A DNA stretch of 64,000 nucleotides from NCBI RefSeq assembly GCF_009765445.1, contig NZ_WHOY01000031.1, positions 3,939,606 to 4,003,605 of the forward strand. The letters run 5' to 3'. The DNA comes from Pantoea sp. BAV 3049. GTDB taxonomy: Bacteria > Pseudomonadota > Gammaproteobacteria > Enterobacterales > Enterobacteriaceae. This document shows, piece by piece, positions 26,309 through 35,319 of the stretch. The notes below the pieces were generated by a model that worked only from the letters and a program-made list of their open reading frames with translations, did not search any database and was not told the DNA's origin. Every line of letters starts with the position of its first letter. The first letter of the stretch is position 1. The translations under genes and the position numbers were made by a program.

Positions 26309-27541
26309 ATGAAACATTTAGTTGGTGGAATATCCAGCGCCGGCCGCGCTTTGCCTGAAATTGACGGCCAGACGCTGATGATTGAAAAAGCACAGGGCGC
26401 CTGGCTGTGGAATGCCGACGGTCAGCGCTATCTGGATACGGCTTTAGGTTTTGGCGCAACGCTGCTGGGGCATAACCCTCCGGCGGTTGTCGATGCCGTG
26501 CAGCAGGCAGTTAAAACAATGATGATGCCAGCCTGGTCACATGCTTTAGAAGAAGAGGCGGCAACCACTCTGAGTGCCTTCACCGGGGAACTCAATAAAG
26601 TTATTTTCGTAAACTCAGGGAGTGAAGCAGTCCATCTGGCCTGCCGGGGAGCGCGCGCCGTGACTGGCCGTCATAAGGTGGTGAAATTTGCCGCCGGTTA
26701 TGATGGCTGGTTCGACAGCGTGGCCTTCGGCAATGCCGGATCGGCGATGGCAGAGATGCCGGGAACCACCCGTCCGGAAAAGGAAGGGATGCTGCTGCTG
26801 CGCTACAACGATTTTAAAGATGTCGATGCGCTGTTTGCTGAACATCCCGATATCGCCGCCGTGATCGTGGAACCGGTCATGGCGAATGCGGGCTGTGTTG
26901 AACCCGCCGAGGGCTATCTGCACTATCTGGCAGACGCCGCGCACCGTTCTGGTGCAATGGTCATTCTGGATGAAGTGCTGATGGGTTTTCGCCTGCATGC
27001 CGGGCTGTGTGGGCATCTGTTTGGCGTGGATGCTGACTTCGCAACGGTAGGCAAAGCCATTGGCAACGGCACCGTGGTCGCTGCGCTGGTGGGTAAAGAG
27101 CAGTACATGAAGGTGTTTGAAGATGGTCGTGCTATACGGGCAGGAACCTACAGCGGTAACCCGCCGGTTTGTGCTGCGGTAATCGCCACGCTCAACGAGC
27201 TGCGTAGCAAGGATTATATGCAGCTGCTGCGCAGCGGCGATGAACTGTGCCGCAAGGTGATTGCCGACTGTAAGGCGCAGGGTGTCGAACTCGCCAGTTC
27301 CGGATATGGCACGGTCTTCACCTTCTGGCAGCAGGCAACCGCACCTGAAACTTATGCTCAGGCGGTGGCAGCTGCCGATCATCAGTGGAGTATGGCGTTG
27401 CACGTGGCGCTGCGGCGTCAGCACATCCTGTCGATGCCGTCGGCGTTTGGCCGTTTCTATCTGTCATTCAGCCACGACCAGCAGGCTGTCGACCTGCTGG
27501 CTGCGGCGTGCAGTCAGGCGATCATAGCGCAGTCTGCATAG
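26309..27541 (+). CDS. PLP-dependent class III aminotransferase
   Basis: 410 residues from ATG 26309; the frame is open upstream into dctM but that start is not credible. It is of the class III fold also used by glutamate-1-semialdehyde aminomutase: VNSGSEAVHLACRGARAVTG binds the PLP phosphate, VIVEPVMANAGC and ILDEVLMGFR (Asp for the pyridine nitrogen) follow, and the PLP lysine is in TVGKAIGNG. The active site has the aminomutase-like short loops. It probably transaminates the compound brought in by the TRAP transporter. Its last 20 bases overlap the convergent LysR gene. Confidence 0.88.
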   Translation: MKHLVGGISSAGRALPEIDGQTLMIEKAQGAWLWNADGQRYLDTALGFGATLLGHNPPAVVDAVQQAVKTMMMPAWSHALEEEAATTLSAFTGELNKVIFVNSGSEAVHLACRGARAVTGRHKVVKFAAGYDGWFDSVAFGNAGSAMAEMPGTTRPEKEGMLLLRYNDFKDVDALFAEHPDIAAVIVEPVMANAGCVEPAEGYLHYLADAAHRSGAMVILDEVLMGFRLHAGLCGHLFGVDADFATVGKAIGNGTVVAALVGKEQYMKVFEDGRAIRAGTYSGNPPVCAAVIATLNELRSKDYMQLLRSGDELCRKVIADCKAQGVELASSGYGTVFTFWQQATAPETYAQAVAAADHQWSMALHVALRRQHILSMPSAFGRFYLSFSHDQQAVDLLAAACSQAIIAQSA

Positions 27542-28400
27542 GCAGAGCTTCCGCTGCTGAAACCAGCTCACGGATGAACTGAGCCAGGCGGCGGGTGCCC
27601 ACGTGGGCATCTTCCGGCACCAGCAGTGCCAGATCCAGCGACTGCAGGGCGGGCAGCTGTTCATTCTGGCCGAGGATCCGCCAGTCGTCAGGGATCACCG
27701 AGGCAGGCAGAACGGTCAGCGCCTTGCCAATGCGGATTGCGGTCTGCACGCCTGCCAGATGTGATGAGGTGCAGACGATATGCCAGCGTAAACGGGCTTT
27801 ATCGAGTGCGCTGATGACCTGAGGCCGCGCACGACAGCCTTCGGGAAACAGCACCAGCGGCAGAGTGATTTGCTGCTCCGGGAAGCAGTCCGGGGCGGTA
27901 CACCACAGCTGTGGCTCTTTGCGAAGAAACTCGCCGTTCTGTTCACCAGGCTGGCGGGTGAAGATCGCCATCTCCAGATGACCATCGTTGACCAGTTTCT
28001 CCAGCTTGCAGGAGAAGTCGCTGACGATCTCCACCTGCAGCTGCGGATTGCGCTGCGAAAATTTTTCAATCAGCTCTGCACCAATAGTGCCCAGATAATC
28101 GTCTGGCATCCCGATACGGATGCGTGATTTTGCCGCGAAACAGCCCAGCGCGGTGAGCGCTTCTTCTTCCAGTGCCTGCATCTGCCGGGCGTAGCCAATC
28201 AGCTTTTCACCGGAGGGGGTGAGGGTGATGCCCTGGCGCGAGCGCTCCAGCAAACGCTGGCCCAGATGTTTTTCCAGCCGGCTCAGCATGATGCTGACGG
28301 CAGCCTGGGTTTTTCCCAGTTGTTCTGCGGCAAGCGTAAAACTGCCGTGGTCGTAAACCGCGATAAAAGCGGCCAGGGTATCATTATCAAGATGACGCAT
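27522..28400 (-). CDS. LysR-family transcriptional regulator
   Basis: A 292-residue regulator with the N-terminal winged helix-turn-helix (MRHLDNDTLAAFIAVYDHGS followed by FTLAAEQLGKTQAAVSIMLSR) and a C-terminal effector-binding domain beginning around RIRIGMPDDYLG. It is convergent with the TRAP-aminotransferase operon and probably controls it in response to the substrate or product, although its binding site is not visible. The overlap of gene ends is a sign of long-standing linkage. Confidence 0.9.
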   Translation of the reverse strand: MRHLDNDTLAAFIAVYDHGSFTLAAEQLGKTQAAVSIMLSRLEKHLGQRLLERSRQGITLTPSGEKLIGYARQMQALEEEALTALGCFAAKSRIRIGMPDDYLGTIGAELIEKFSQRNPQLQVEIVSDFSCKLEKLVNDGHLEMAIFTRQPGEQNGEFLRKEPQLWCTAPDCFPEQQITLPLVLFPEGCRARPQVISALDKARLRWHIVCTSSHLAGVQTAIRIGKALTVLPASVIPDDWRILGQNEQLPALQSLDLALLVPEDAHVGTRRLAQFIRELVSAAEALPMQTAL

Positions 28401-28495
28401 AAGTCTCTCCGATCAAAAAGCGAGCAGGGGAGGTAATGCAATTTTTATTCCAGGCTACAGTTAACAGTGTGGTTGATCGTTTTAACGAGGAACAA

Positions 28496-29269
28496 ATGAA
28501 AGACTGGAATCCCGATCTCTACCGTCAGTTCGAGGCTGAACGTACCCGCCCCGCCAAAGAATTACTCTCCCGAATTCCCCGCCGTGAAGTGAACTCTGCC
28601 ACCGATCTCGGTTGCGGTCCCGGTAACAGCACAGAACTGCTGCGCGAGGCCTGGCCCACCGCACGGATTACCGGGCTGGACAGCTCACAGGCAATGCTGG
28701 AACAGGCGCTAAAGCGTTTGCCCGACTGTCAGTTCGTGCAGGCGGATATCCGCAGTTGGCAGGCAGAGAAGCCGCAGGAAGTAATCTATGCCAACGCTTC
28801 GCTACAGTGGCTGACCGATCATCAGCAATTACTGCCGCACCTGGTGGATCAACTGACGAAGCGCGGCGTGATGGCAGTGCAGATGCCGGACAACCTGGAC
28901 CAGCCGACCCACAGCCTGATGCGTAAAGTCGCTGAGCTGCCCGCCTTCCGGGATAAAATTGGCCCCGGAGCGGCTGATCGTAAGCGCCTGCTCACCACGG
29001 AAGCGTATTACGATCTGTTGTGCCAGACGGGGTGTTCGGTGGATATCTGGCGTACCACCTACTATCACGTGATGCCTTCACACCAGGCCATGATTGACTG
29101 GCTGAAATCGACCGGCCTGCGGCCTTTCCTTGCTCCCCTAAAAGAAGAAGAGCAGCAGGCTTTCCTCGCTTACTATCTGCAGGAGCTGATATCAGCGTAT
29201 AGCATTCGTCAGGATGGCAACGTGCTGATGCCTTTTCCCCGTTTGTTTATGGTGGCGCAGAAACGCTGA
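28496..29269 (+). CDS. tam: Trans-aconitate 2-methyltransferase
   Basis: SAM-dependent methyltransferase that esterifies trans-aconitate, relieving inhibition of aconitase. Start ATG 28496 follows ACGAGGA at 28485-28491 and gives 257 residues, against 252 in E. coli. Shared features are DWNPDLYRQFEAERTRPA at the N-terminus, the SAM motif DLGCGPGNST (residues ~37-46), QWLTDHQQLLPHLV, and VDIWRTTYYHVMPSHQA near 178. About 20 bp after the stop there is a weak GC hairpin (GCCCC 29283-29287 with GGGGC 29296-29300). Confidence 0.93.
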   Translation: MKDWNPDLYRQFEAERTRPAKELLSRIPRREVNSATDLGCGPGNSTELLREAWPTARITGLDSSQAMLEQALKRLPDCQFVQADIRSWQAEKPQEVIYANASLQWLTDHQQLLPHLVDQLTKRGVMAVQMPDNLDQPTHSLMRKVAELPAFRDKIGPGAADRKRLLTTEAYYDLLCQTGCSVDIWRTTYYHVMPSHQAMIDWLKSTGLRPFLAPLKEEEQQAFLAYYLQELISAYSIRQDGNVLMPFPRLFMVAQKR

Positions 29270-29300
29270 AGCCCCTTCCTGTGCCCCTGCTGAGCGGGGC

Positions 29301-29763
29301 GCAATAAATCCCGATCAGAGTGCCACGCCAGTCACAGCGCTGAACCTGTTGAAGATTAAGTATTTTCAGTGCAGCTAAACACCTCGATTAATCTTTTTTA
29401 AAAAATTAATAATAAAAAAATTTAAGTCATTTGACCTTCCAGTCGTATTTATTTTGCAACGAGTGTGAATTGTTTTGGTTTTGTTTACTGATGAGTGGTT
29501 AATATTTGCTCACCAGGTGGGTTGTATTTATCTGGTTCAGAAAAAAATACCGGTATAAGCCGGGCTTGGAAGTCTTATTGCACTCTTTTGGTTGTTTTAA
29601 TTTTGTTATAGATAATTGTTGTGAACGTTATCGATAAGATAACTTGTATATTTATGGTTAACGATAATAGTGCGCGAATAATAAAGAGAGCCGGGAGTTA
29701 TCTTTCATTGTTATTCACCAGGTGGCTATTTTCGAAAGTTATTTACATATGGAGAATGTAATT
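29301..29763 (+). promoter_or_regulatory. AT-rich regulatory region of the fimbrial operon
   Basis: About 460 bp without genes, strongly A+T-rich in 29380-29470 and 29570-29700, as is common at H-NS-bound fimbrial promoters. Notable sites: CACCAGGTGG at 29511-29520 and again at 29716-29725, each close to a palindrome, and an inverted repeat GTTATC-N5-GATAAC at 29627-29643 that could bind a regulator. GGAGA at 29751-29755 is the ribosome site for the first subunit gene. No recombinase gene is present, so phase inversion is not supported. Confidence 0.5.
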
Positions 29764-30330
29764 ATGCGTTTTATGCTGAAATCAGTCACGGCAATGTCCG
29801 TTTGTGGTGCACTGGCTCTGCTGCCAGCGATGTCCTGGGCCGAAGACCCTGTACCAGTCACTGTGGATGGTGGCACCCTGAATTTTGAGGGCAGCGTTAT
29901 CACCGCTGCTTGTGCACTATCCAGCGGCTCGGCGGTTCAGAACATTAATATGGGGCAGGCTCGTGCCGCCTCTCTTGCGACTGCCGGAACCACACTGGCA
30001 ACAGGCAAAACTTTCACCATCAGTCTGGAAGATTGTGACAACAGTACGTTCAAGAATGTTGCCGTAACCTTCTCCGGAACTGTTGATGCAGATGATGCAA
30101 GCGGTCTGGCAACTGGCGTCAATGGCGGCAGTGGTTCAGCACAGAACCTGTCAATTCGTATTTTTGATGAGGCAGGTTCACAGGTTAAGTTGAATGAAGC
30201 CAGTGGTAATACTGCACTGCGTGCGGGCAGTAATACCCTGAACTTCACAGCGAAATACCATACCGAAAAAGGTAGCGTGACCGCGGGTGATGCCAGTGCT
30301 GTTGCGACTTACACCCTGACTTATTCCTGA
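29764..30330 (+). CDS. Fimbrial major subunit, FimA-like
   Basis: A 188-residue pilin from ATG 29764, with signal peptide ending AMSWA-EDP. The mature protein has the chaperone-usher pilin pattern: GGTLNFEGSVITAACAL with the first Cys, the second Cys in ISLEDCDNSTFK, and the C-terminal beta strand VATYTLTYS that completes the neighbouring subunit's fold. Being first in the operon and followed by an attenuator, it is likely the major shaft protein. Confidence 0.92.
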   Translation: MRFMLKSVTAMSVCGALALLPAMSWAEDPVPVTVDGGTLNFEGSVITAACALSSGSAVQNINMGQARAASLATAGTTLATGKTFTISLEDCDNSTFKNVAVTFSGTVDADDASGLATGVNGGSGSAQNLSIRIFDEAGSQVKLNEASGNTALRAGSNTLNFTAKYHTEKGSVTAGDASAVATYTLTYS

Positions 30331-30342
30331 TTAAATTAACCT

Positions 30343-30378
30343 GGATTCAGGACCGAAAGGATCCTGAATCCTTTTTTT
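30343..30378 (+). terminator. Attenuating terminator after the major fimbrial subunit gene
   Basis: GGATTCAGGA (30343-30352) pairs perfectly with TCCTGAATCC (30362-30371) and is followed by seven T. A strong intrinsic terminator inside an operon would lower expression of the chaperone, usher and tip genes compared with the shaft subunit, as seen in other fimbrial operons. Confidence 0.85.
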
Positions 30379-30396
30379 CCCCTGAGGTAAATTATT

Positions 30397-31071
30397 ATGC
30401 GTATTCCTGCTCTCTTTCTGGCGATATGCTCATTGCTGTTGCCTGTGGTTGCCAGCGCGGGCGGAGTGGGTCTGGGAACGACTCGTCTGGTCTATCATGC
30501 CGGAGATAAACAAGCTTCGCTGGATATTCGCAATACTCATACTACTTCACCTTTTCTTATTCAGACCTGGTTGGATAATTCAGCCGGAACTAAAACGCAG
30601 GATTTTGTGGTGGTACCGCCGCTGTCGGTATTACGCCCAAACAATGAGAATACTTTACGGGTTATTTTTACCGGTAAAGGCCTGCCTGCCGACAGAGAAA
30701 CGCTGTACTGGATGACGGTGAAAGCCATCCCTCAGAGTGAGTCTCAGGGAAATAATACCCTGCAGCTTGCGGCTGCCAGCCGCATTAAAGTTTTCTATCG
30801 TCCGGCAGGGCTGACTGAAAAAGTCACTGAAGCCCATAAGAAAATCACCGGCTCCCTCAACAAAGGACAGCTGACGCTTAAAAATCCCACGCCCTATTAT
30901 CTGACGCTGATTACGTTGCGGGTAGACGGTAAAGAAATAAAACCCCTGATGTTGCCACCAAAAGGAAGTGCGGTCGTGCCGGGAACGTTCAACGGTGCAA
31001 AAAACTTCAGTTATCAGACCATCAATGATTATGGCGCGTGGACCACGCTGCTGAGCAAAAAGCTGGATTAA
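30397..31071 (+). CDS. Periplasmic fimbrial chaperone
   Basis: A 224-residue PapD/FimC-like chaperone with signal peptide ending VVASA-GGV. The N-terminal strand GVGLGTTRLVYHAGDKQASL and the conserved LRPNNENTLRVIFTGKGLPA with the subunit-binding Arg/Lys cleft are visible, then PQSESQGNNTLQLAAASRIK-type F1-G1 region and VFYRPAGL. The short F1-G1 loop places it with the FGS class. It caps pilin subunits and delivers them to the usher. Confidence 0.93.
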   Translation: MRIPALFLAICSLLLPVVASAGGVGLGTTRLVYHAGDKQASLDIRNTHTTSPFLIQTWLDNSAGTKTQDFVVVPPLSVLRPNNENTLRVIFTGKGLPADRETLYWMTVKAIPQSESQGNNTLQLAAASRIKVFYRPAGLTEKVTEAHKKITGSLNKGQLTLKNPTPYYLTLITLRVDGKEIKPLMLPPKGSAVVPGTFNGAKNFSYQTINDYGAWTTLLSKKLD

Positions 31072-31111
31072 CGTTCATCCGTTTTAACCTAATGGGTTGC
31101 AGGCTAATACT

Positions 31112-33670
31112 ATGAATTCCTCCTTTTCATTCCAAAGAAATGCGGTGGCATGCGCGCTTTTACTGGTCATTCACCAGGCTGCTGCTCAGGATAAATACCA
31201 GTTCAATCCTCTTTTCCTGGGCGGGAAAGATGGCGACGTGGCAGATTTATCCTGGCTGGAAAAAGGAGGTGATATTCCTGCTGGAAAATACCGCACGGCT
31301 GTTTTCGTCAACGGTGAATTTATCGCCGAAAAGGAAGTGACGTTCATTGCCGGAATGGATAACGGAACTCCACAGCTGCTTCCCTGCTTCACTGGCGAAG
31401 AGATGGATGAGCTGGGGCTGGATCGTCGTCATGCCGTGAAATTATCGCCGCAGGATGGCTGCATGCCAATAACCGATCTTTTTCGGGGGCATGATATTCA
31501 AAGCGATTTCGATGCCGGAAAAATGGCCCTCAGGCTGACTGTTCCTCAGGCGCTGATGCAAAACAGGCCCAGAGGATTTATCAGCCCGACAAGCTGGGAG
31601 CAGGGGATTACGACGGCTTTTGTCAGCTATAACGCTAACGGCTCGCAAAGTGATTACCTGGGCGACAGCCGCTGGCAGCGGACCAACTATTTCCTCGGGC
31701 TGAACAGTGGCATCAATCTTGGCGCATGGCGGGTCAGGGACACTTCCAACTGGAATTATACCAGTAGCCAGGGCGGTGAATGGGCGCACATCAGCACCAC
31801 TGTGCAACGGGATATTGTGCCGTTAAAAGCTCAGGTTACCCTGGGCGAAACTTATACTTCTTCCGCCATTTTTGACAGTGCGGGCGTCCGGGGCGTGCTG
31901 CTGGCGTCAGATGACAATATGCTGCCAAACAGCATCCGCGGTTACGCACCGGAGGTCAGAGGCATTGCCCGGACTAACGCGACGGTGCGTATTCGCCAGA
32001 ACGGCAATGTGATCTATCAGACCAGCGTCACGCCTGGTGAATTCGTTATTAACGATCTTTACCCGACCTCTTCGGGGGGCGATCTCGACGTTTCAATCGA
32101 GGAAAGCGACGGTCAGGTCACTCACTATGTGGTGCCTTTTGCCAGCGTGCCAAATCTGGTCCGGCAGGGACAGTTAAAATATTCCCTCAGTGCGGGAAAA
32201 TTCCGCAATAACGATCAGCAATCCTCCCCGGCATTCACGCAGAACGATTTTTTCTATGGCTGGCGCTACGGGCTGACGTTCTATGGTGGAGCGCAGTTTT
32301 CAGACCACTATCGCGCTTTTGCGGCAGGTGTCGGCCAGAACCTCGGCGCGTATGGTGCCTTTTCTGTCGATGCTATCCACGCCAACAGTACGCTGGCGGA
32401 CAACAGCAGCCACAGTGGTGATTCAGTGCGTTTTCGTTACAGCAAGGTGCTGAACACTGCGGGAACAACCCTTAATTTCTATTCATGGCAATACACCACC
32501 AAAGGTTTTTATACCCTGAGCGATACCGCTTTTAAACGCATGAAAGGTGGCGAAAGCACGATTTCACTGGATGAGCACGGCCAGCCAGTTGTTGATACCA
32601 GCAGCTACTACAACCTGAATTACTCGCGCAAAATGCACAACCAGCTGCTGCTGTCACAGCGCATTGACGGATATGGCTCGGTTTCTCTCTCTCTGGATCA
32701 GCAGCGCTACTGGAATTCCGCCAAAACCAACAACAGCGTGCAGGTGGCTTACAACACCAGCTGGAAAGCTATCTCACTCGGCCTGGCGTGGCAGCACAGT
32801 CAGACACTCTGGTCCGACAAAAGTGACAATACGGTGGCCTTCTCGGCTTCTGTGCCGCTGGATAAATTGCTGCCAGGTTCGCGGGCCAGATATTCGATGA
32901 CCAACAGCGCCCGCAATGGCACCACTCATTCCACCGGGATCAGCGGCTATGTGCCGGAGCATGATAATTTAAATTACAGCCTTAACGCGCGTTACAGCGC
33001 CCGCAGCAACAGCCAGAGCGGGGCGGATATGTCGATGCAGTATCAGGGCAGAAACGGGATTTATAATGCCGGATACAGCTACACACCGGACAGCCGTTAT
33101 TACAACTATGGCGTCAATGGCGGTATTGTCCTGCACGAAGATGGCATTACTTTCAGCCAGCCGCTGGGTAATACCAATATCCTGGTGAAGGCTCCCGGTG
33201 CTGCCAATATCAAAGTCGGCAATCAGAAAGGGATTTATACCGATTCCCGGGGTTATGCCGTGATCCCTTACGCCTCTCCGTATCGTGAGAACCGTGTTGA
33301 TCTTGATGTGAAAACCCTCGGAGAGAATATTGAGATCCCGCAGTCCATCGTCAGCAAAATCCCCAACGGGGGAGCTATGGCGCGCGCAACGCTGGCGACG
33401 CGGATTGGTTACAGGGCCATCTTCACCATCAGTAAAGAGGGTTCCTGGCTGCCTTTTGGCACCACCGTCACCCTTAAAAATAGCGAGAACTCTACCGGGA
33501 TAGTGGGCGATGCGGGTGCACTCTGGCTTTCCGGATTACCGGAAAATGGCGTGCTGATTGCGCAGTGGGGGCGGGAAGCTGAGCAGCGATGTGTGGCCCG
33601 TTATCATCTTGAGGCCGGGAGTTATAACCCGGATACCAATATTTATACACAAGGACTGGTGTGTCAGTGA
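31112..33670 (+). CDS. Fimbrial outer-membrane usher
   Basis: About 852 residues from ATG 31112, an outer-membrane pore of the FimD/PapC family. It has a signal peptide (ACALLLVIHQAAA-QDK), the N-terminal chaperone-binding domain beginning YQFNPLFLGGKDGDVADLSW, the 24-strand barrel with plug (VRGVLLASDDNMLPNSIRGY near 270) and the C-terminal domains ending RCVARYHLEAG...GLVCQ with a conserved Cys pair. The stop overlaps the next subunit gene. An in-frame TTG at 31097 is a possible but weaker start. Confidence 0.94.
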   Translation: MNSSFSFQRNAVACALLLVIHQAAAQDKYQFNPLFLGGKDGDVADLSWLEKGGDIPAGKYRTAVFVNGEFIAEKEVTFIAGMDNGTPQLLPCFTGEEMDELGLDRRHAVKLSPQDGCMPITDLFRGHDIQSDFDAGKMALRLTVPQALMQNRPRGFISPTSWEQGITTAFVSYNANGSQSDYLGDSRWQRTNYFLGLNSGINLGAWRVRDTSNWNYTSSQGGEWAHISTTVQRDIVPLKAQVTLGETYTSSAIFDSAGVRGVLLASDDNMLPNSIRGYAPEVRGIARTNATVRIRQNGNVIYQTSVTPGEFVINDLYPTSSGGDLDVSIEESDGQVTHYVVPFASVPNLVRQGQLKYSLSAGKFRNNDQQSSPAFTQNDFFYGWRYGLTFYGGAQFSDHYRAFAAGVGQNLGAYGAFSVDAIHANSTLADNSSHSGDSVRFRYSKVLNTAGTTLNFYSWQYTTKGFYTLSDTAFKRMKGGESTISLDEHGQPVVDTSSYYNLNYSRKMHNQLLLSQRIDGYGSVSLSLDQQRYWNSAKTNNSVQVAYNTSWKAISLGLAWQHSQTLWSDKSDNTVAFSASVPLDKLLPGSRARYSMTNSARNGTTHSTGISGYVPEHDNLNYSLNARYSARSNSQSGADMSMQYQGRNGIYNAGYSYTPDSRYYNYGVNGGIVLHEDGITFSQPLGNTNILVKAPGAANIKVGNQKGIYTDSRGYAVIPYASPYRENRVDLDVKTLGENIEIPQSIVSKIPNGGAMARATLATRIGYRAIFTISKEGSWLPFGTTVTLKNSENSTGIVGDAGALWLSGLPENGVLIAQWGREAEQRCVARYHLEAGSYNPDTNIYTQGLVCQ

Positions 33671-34188
33671 AATCGATAATCCGTCTGTTATTGCCGTTAC
33701 TGCTGGTCGGCAGCTGGCCGCAATTTGCATCAGCCTATGACGTTTATATTCAGGTTACAGGCGTGCTGTATGGCAATACCTGCACGCTCTCAACCGACTC
33801 AGAAAATATCAATGTCCATCTGGGAAATATCTCCCTCCGCCAGTTTTTAGCGGTGGGTGCCGTCAGCCAGATTAAAACGCCTTTTACCATCAGACTTGAA
33901 GAGTGTGGACCGACGTTTAAAGGCGCACAGGTCACATTCAGTGGTGAAGTGGATGACCACGACAGCCGTTATTTAAAAACGGATGAGGGTGGCGCGACCG
34001 GCGTGGCTATCTCTCTGCTTGATAGCAGCAACACGATTATTACGCTTAACACTGCCACTGACGCTTACAGCCTGACCGGGGAAAACAGCGTGGATATGCT
34101 TTTTTATGCGCGGATGGTCGCGACACAGCTACCCGTCACGCCGGGTGATGTGACAGCAAGAGCAACTTATACGGTTGAATACCTTTGA
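33661..34188 (+). CDS. Fimbrial minor subunit (adaptor)
   Basis: A 175-residue pilin-like protein. It starts with GTG at 33661, five bases after AAGGA, and overlaps the usher gene by ten bases; GTG at 33667 is an alternative. Signal peptide ends QFASA-YDV. The Cys pair is in LYGNTCTLSTD and RLEECGPTFKG, and the C-terminal strand ARATYTVEYL is a donor strand. Its place between usher and adhesin suggests a tip adaptor like FimF/FimG. Confidence 0.88.
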   Translation: MSVKSIIRLLLPLLLVGSWPQFASAYDVYIQVTGVLYGNTCTLSTDSENINVHLGNISLRQFLAVGAVSQIKTPFTIRLEECGPTFKGAQVTFSGEVDDHDSRYLKTDEGGATGVAISLLDSSNTIITLNTATDAYSLTGENSVDMLFYARMVATQLPVTPGDVTARATYTVEYL

Positions 34189-34232
34189 TGTTGCACGGAT
34201 TGCCTTTCTTACGGCACTGGGGGGAGTTTTAA

Positions 34233-35258
34233 ATGAGAAGTTTTGTGAAATACGGCGTGGTATTTATGCTCGCCGGACTGGTTTGTCTTCGTCCTGCCTT
34301 CGCACTGAACTGGGCCTCGGATATCACTCTGTCGCCCGCAGAGATGAGCTATTCCGGACCAGCGGACTCCGTCACCGGCGGCAGCATTATTGGCGGAAAC
34401 TGGAGTGCCACGGCAACGGTTACCCAGGTTTTCTGGTGCGGTTGGGTCTATTGGTGCAGTAAAAGCACAATGGAACCTGACAGTAGCATCGTGCTTTCCG
34501 GGCAGACGGTGGTAGTTGATGGGGTAAGTTACGCCGTGTTCGAAACGGGTGTACCTGGCATTGGCTTTATTTTAGGTCTGAAAGATACGAATGCAACGAC
34601 TTATGTCCCTTTGCAAACCGGCATTACCCAGACTTTCCCTGCCGAAGGAACCGCAGAATCGAATGAGCTGGGATGGTCTGCCAAGGTCACCTTTGTGAAA
34701 ACCGGGCAGCCTCTTGCCAGCGGTACTTACATCACTCCGACGATTACCGCGGCCATATTGACCGCATATAATAATGAAGTTGCCACGGCTAAAGTGATCA
34801 TCAGCCCGACTTCCATTAATGTGAACGCTACGGGTTGTACCATTAATACTCCCAGCGTGCCGGTTGATATGGGGAGTCTGGATGTGCGGTCATTTAATAC
34901 GGTTAACAGCACCTCAGCGCTGAAAAATTTCTCCGTTAATCTGAACTGTGATGCCAATATTGCACTGTATGCGGTGGTCACCGACCAGACCGACCCAACC
35001 AACACTTCGGATACGGTTTCGCTGACGCCTGATTCCACGGCAACGGGTGTGGGAGTGCAATTTTTCTATAACAACACCGGCCCTTTGGCTCTGGGGCCTG
35101 ACAGCTCTCTGAATTCGACTGTCGGCCAGTTCTTTATTCAAAGTACCTCACAGGCAGAAACGTTGACTCTGCCGTTTCAGAGTCGCTATATCCGTACCGG
35201 CGACATCACGCCAGGTACGGCGGACGCGGTTGCCAGCATTACTTTTTCCTATCAATAA
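34233..35258 (+). CDS. Fimbrial tip adhesin, two-domain
   Basis: A 341-residue protein from ATG 34233 with signal peptide ending PAFA-LNW. Residues ~25-200 form a receptor-binding domain that I do not recognise; it has closely spaced cysteines in FWCGWVYWCSKS. The C-terminal pilin domain begins about ATGCTINTPSVPVDMGSLDV, has the second Cys in VNLNCDANIALY, and ends VASITFSYQ. This organisation is that of FimH-like tip adhesins, which are the last genes of such operons. The receptor cannot be predicted. Confidence 0.85.
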   Translation: MRSFVKYGVVFMLAGLVCLRPAFALNWASDITLSPAEMSYSGPADSVTGGSIIGGNWSATATVTQVFWCGWVYWCSKSTMEPDSSIVLSGQTVVVDGVSYAVFETGVPGIGFILGLKDTNATTYVPLQTGITQTFPAEGTAESNELGWSAKVTFVKTGQPLASGTYITPTITAAILTAYNNEVATAKVIISPTSINVNATGCTINTPSVPVDMGSLDVRSFNTVNSTSALKNFSVNLNCDANIALYAVVTDQTDPTNTSDTVSLTPDSTATGVGVQFFYNNTGPLALGPDSSLNSTVGQFFIQSTSQAETLTLPFQSRYIRTGDITPGTADAVASITFSYQ

Positions 35259-35319
35259 AAGCGCCGTCCAAAAAATGCTAACCTTGCACTTTCATCCATA
35301 AGGGAAGCGAGGCGTCATC

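Noticed and set aside
26615-27424. Open frame of 269 codons antisense to the aminotransferase gene
   Set aside because: The plus-strand protein has all PLP motifs; the antisense frame has none.
29301-29763. Invertible fim-type promoter switch
   Set aside because: No tyrosine recombinase gene and the 10-mers are direct copies rather than clear long inverted repeats.
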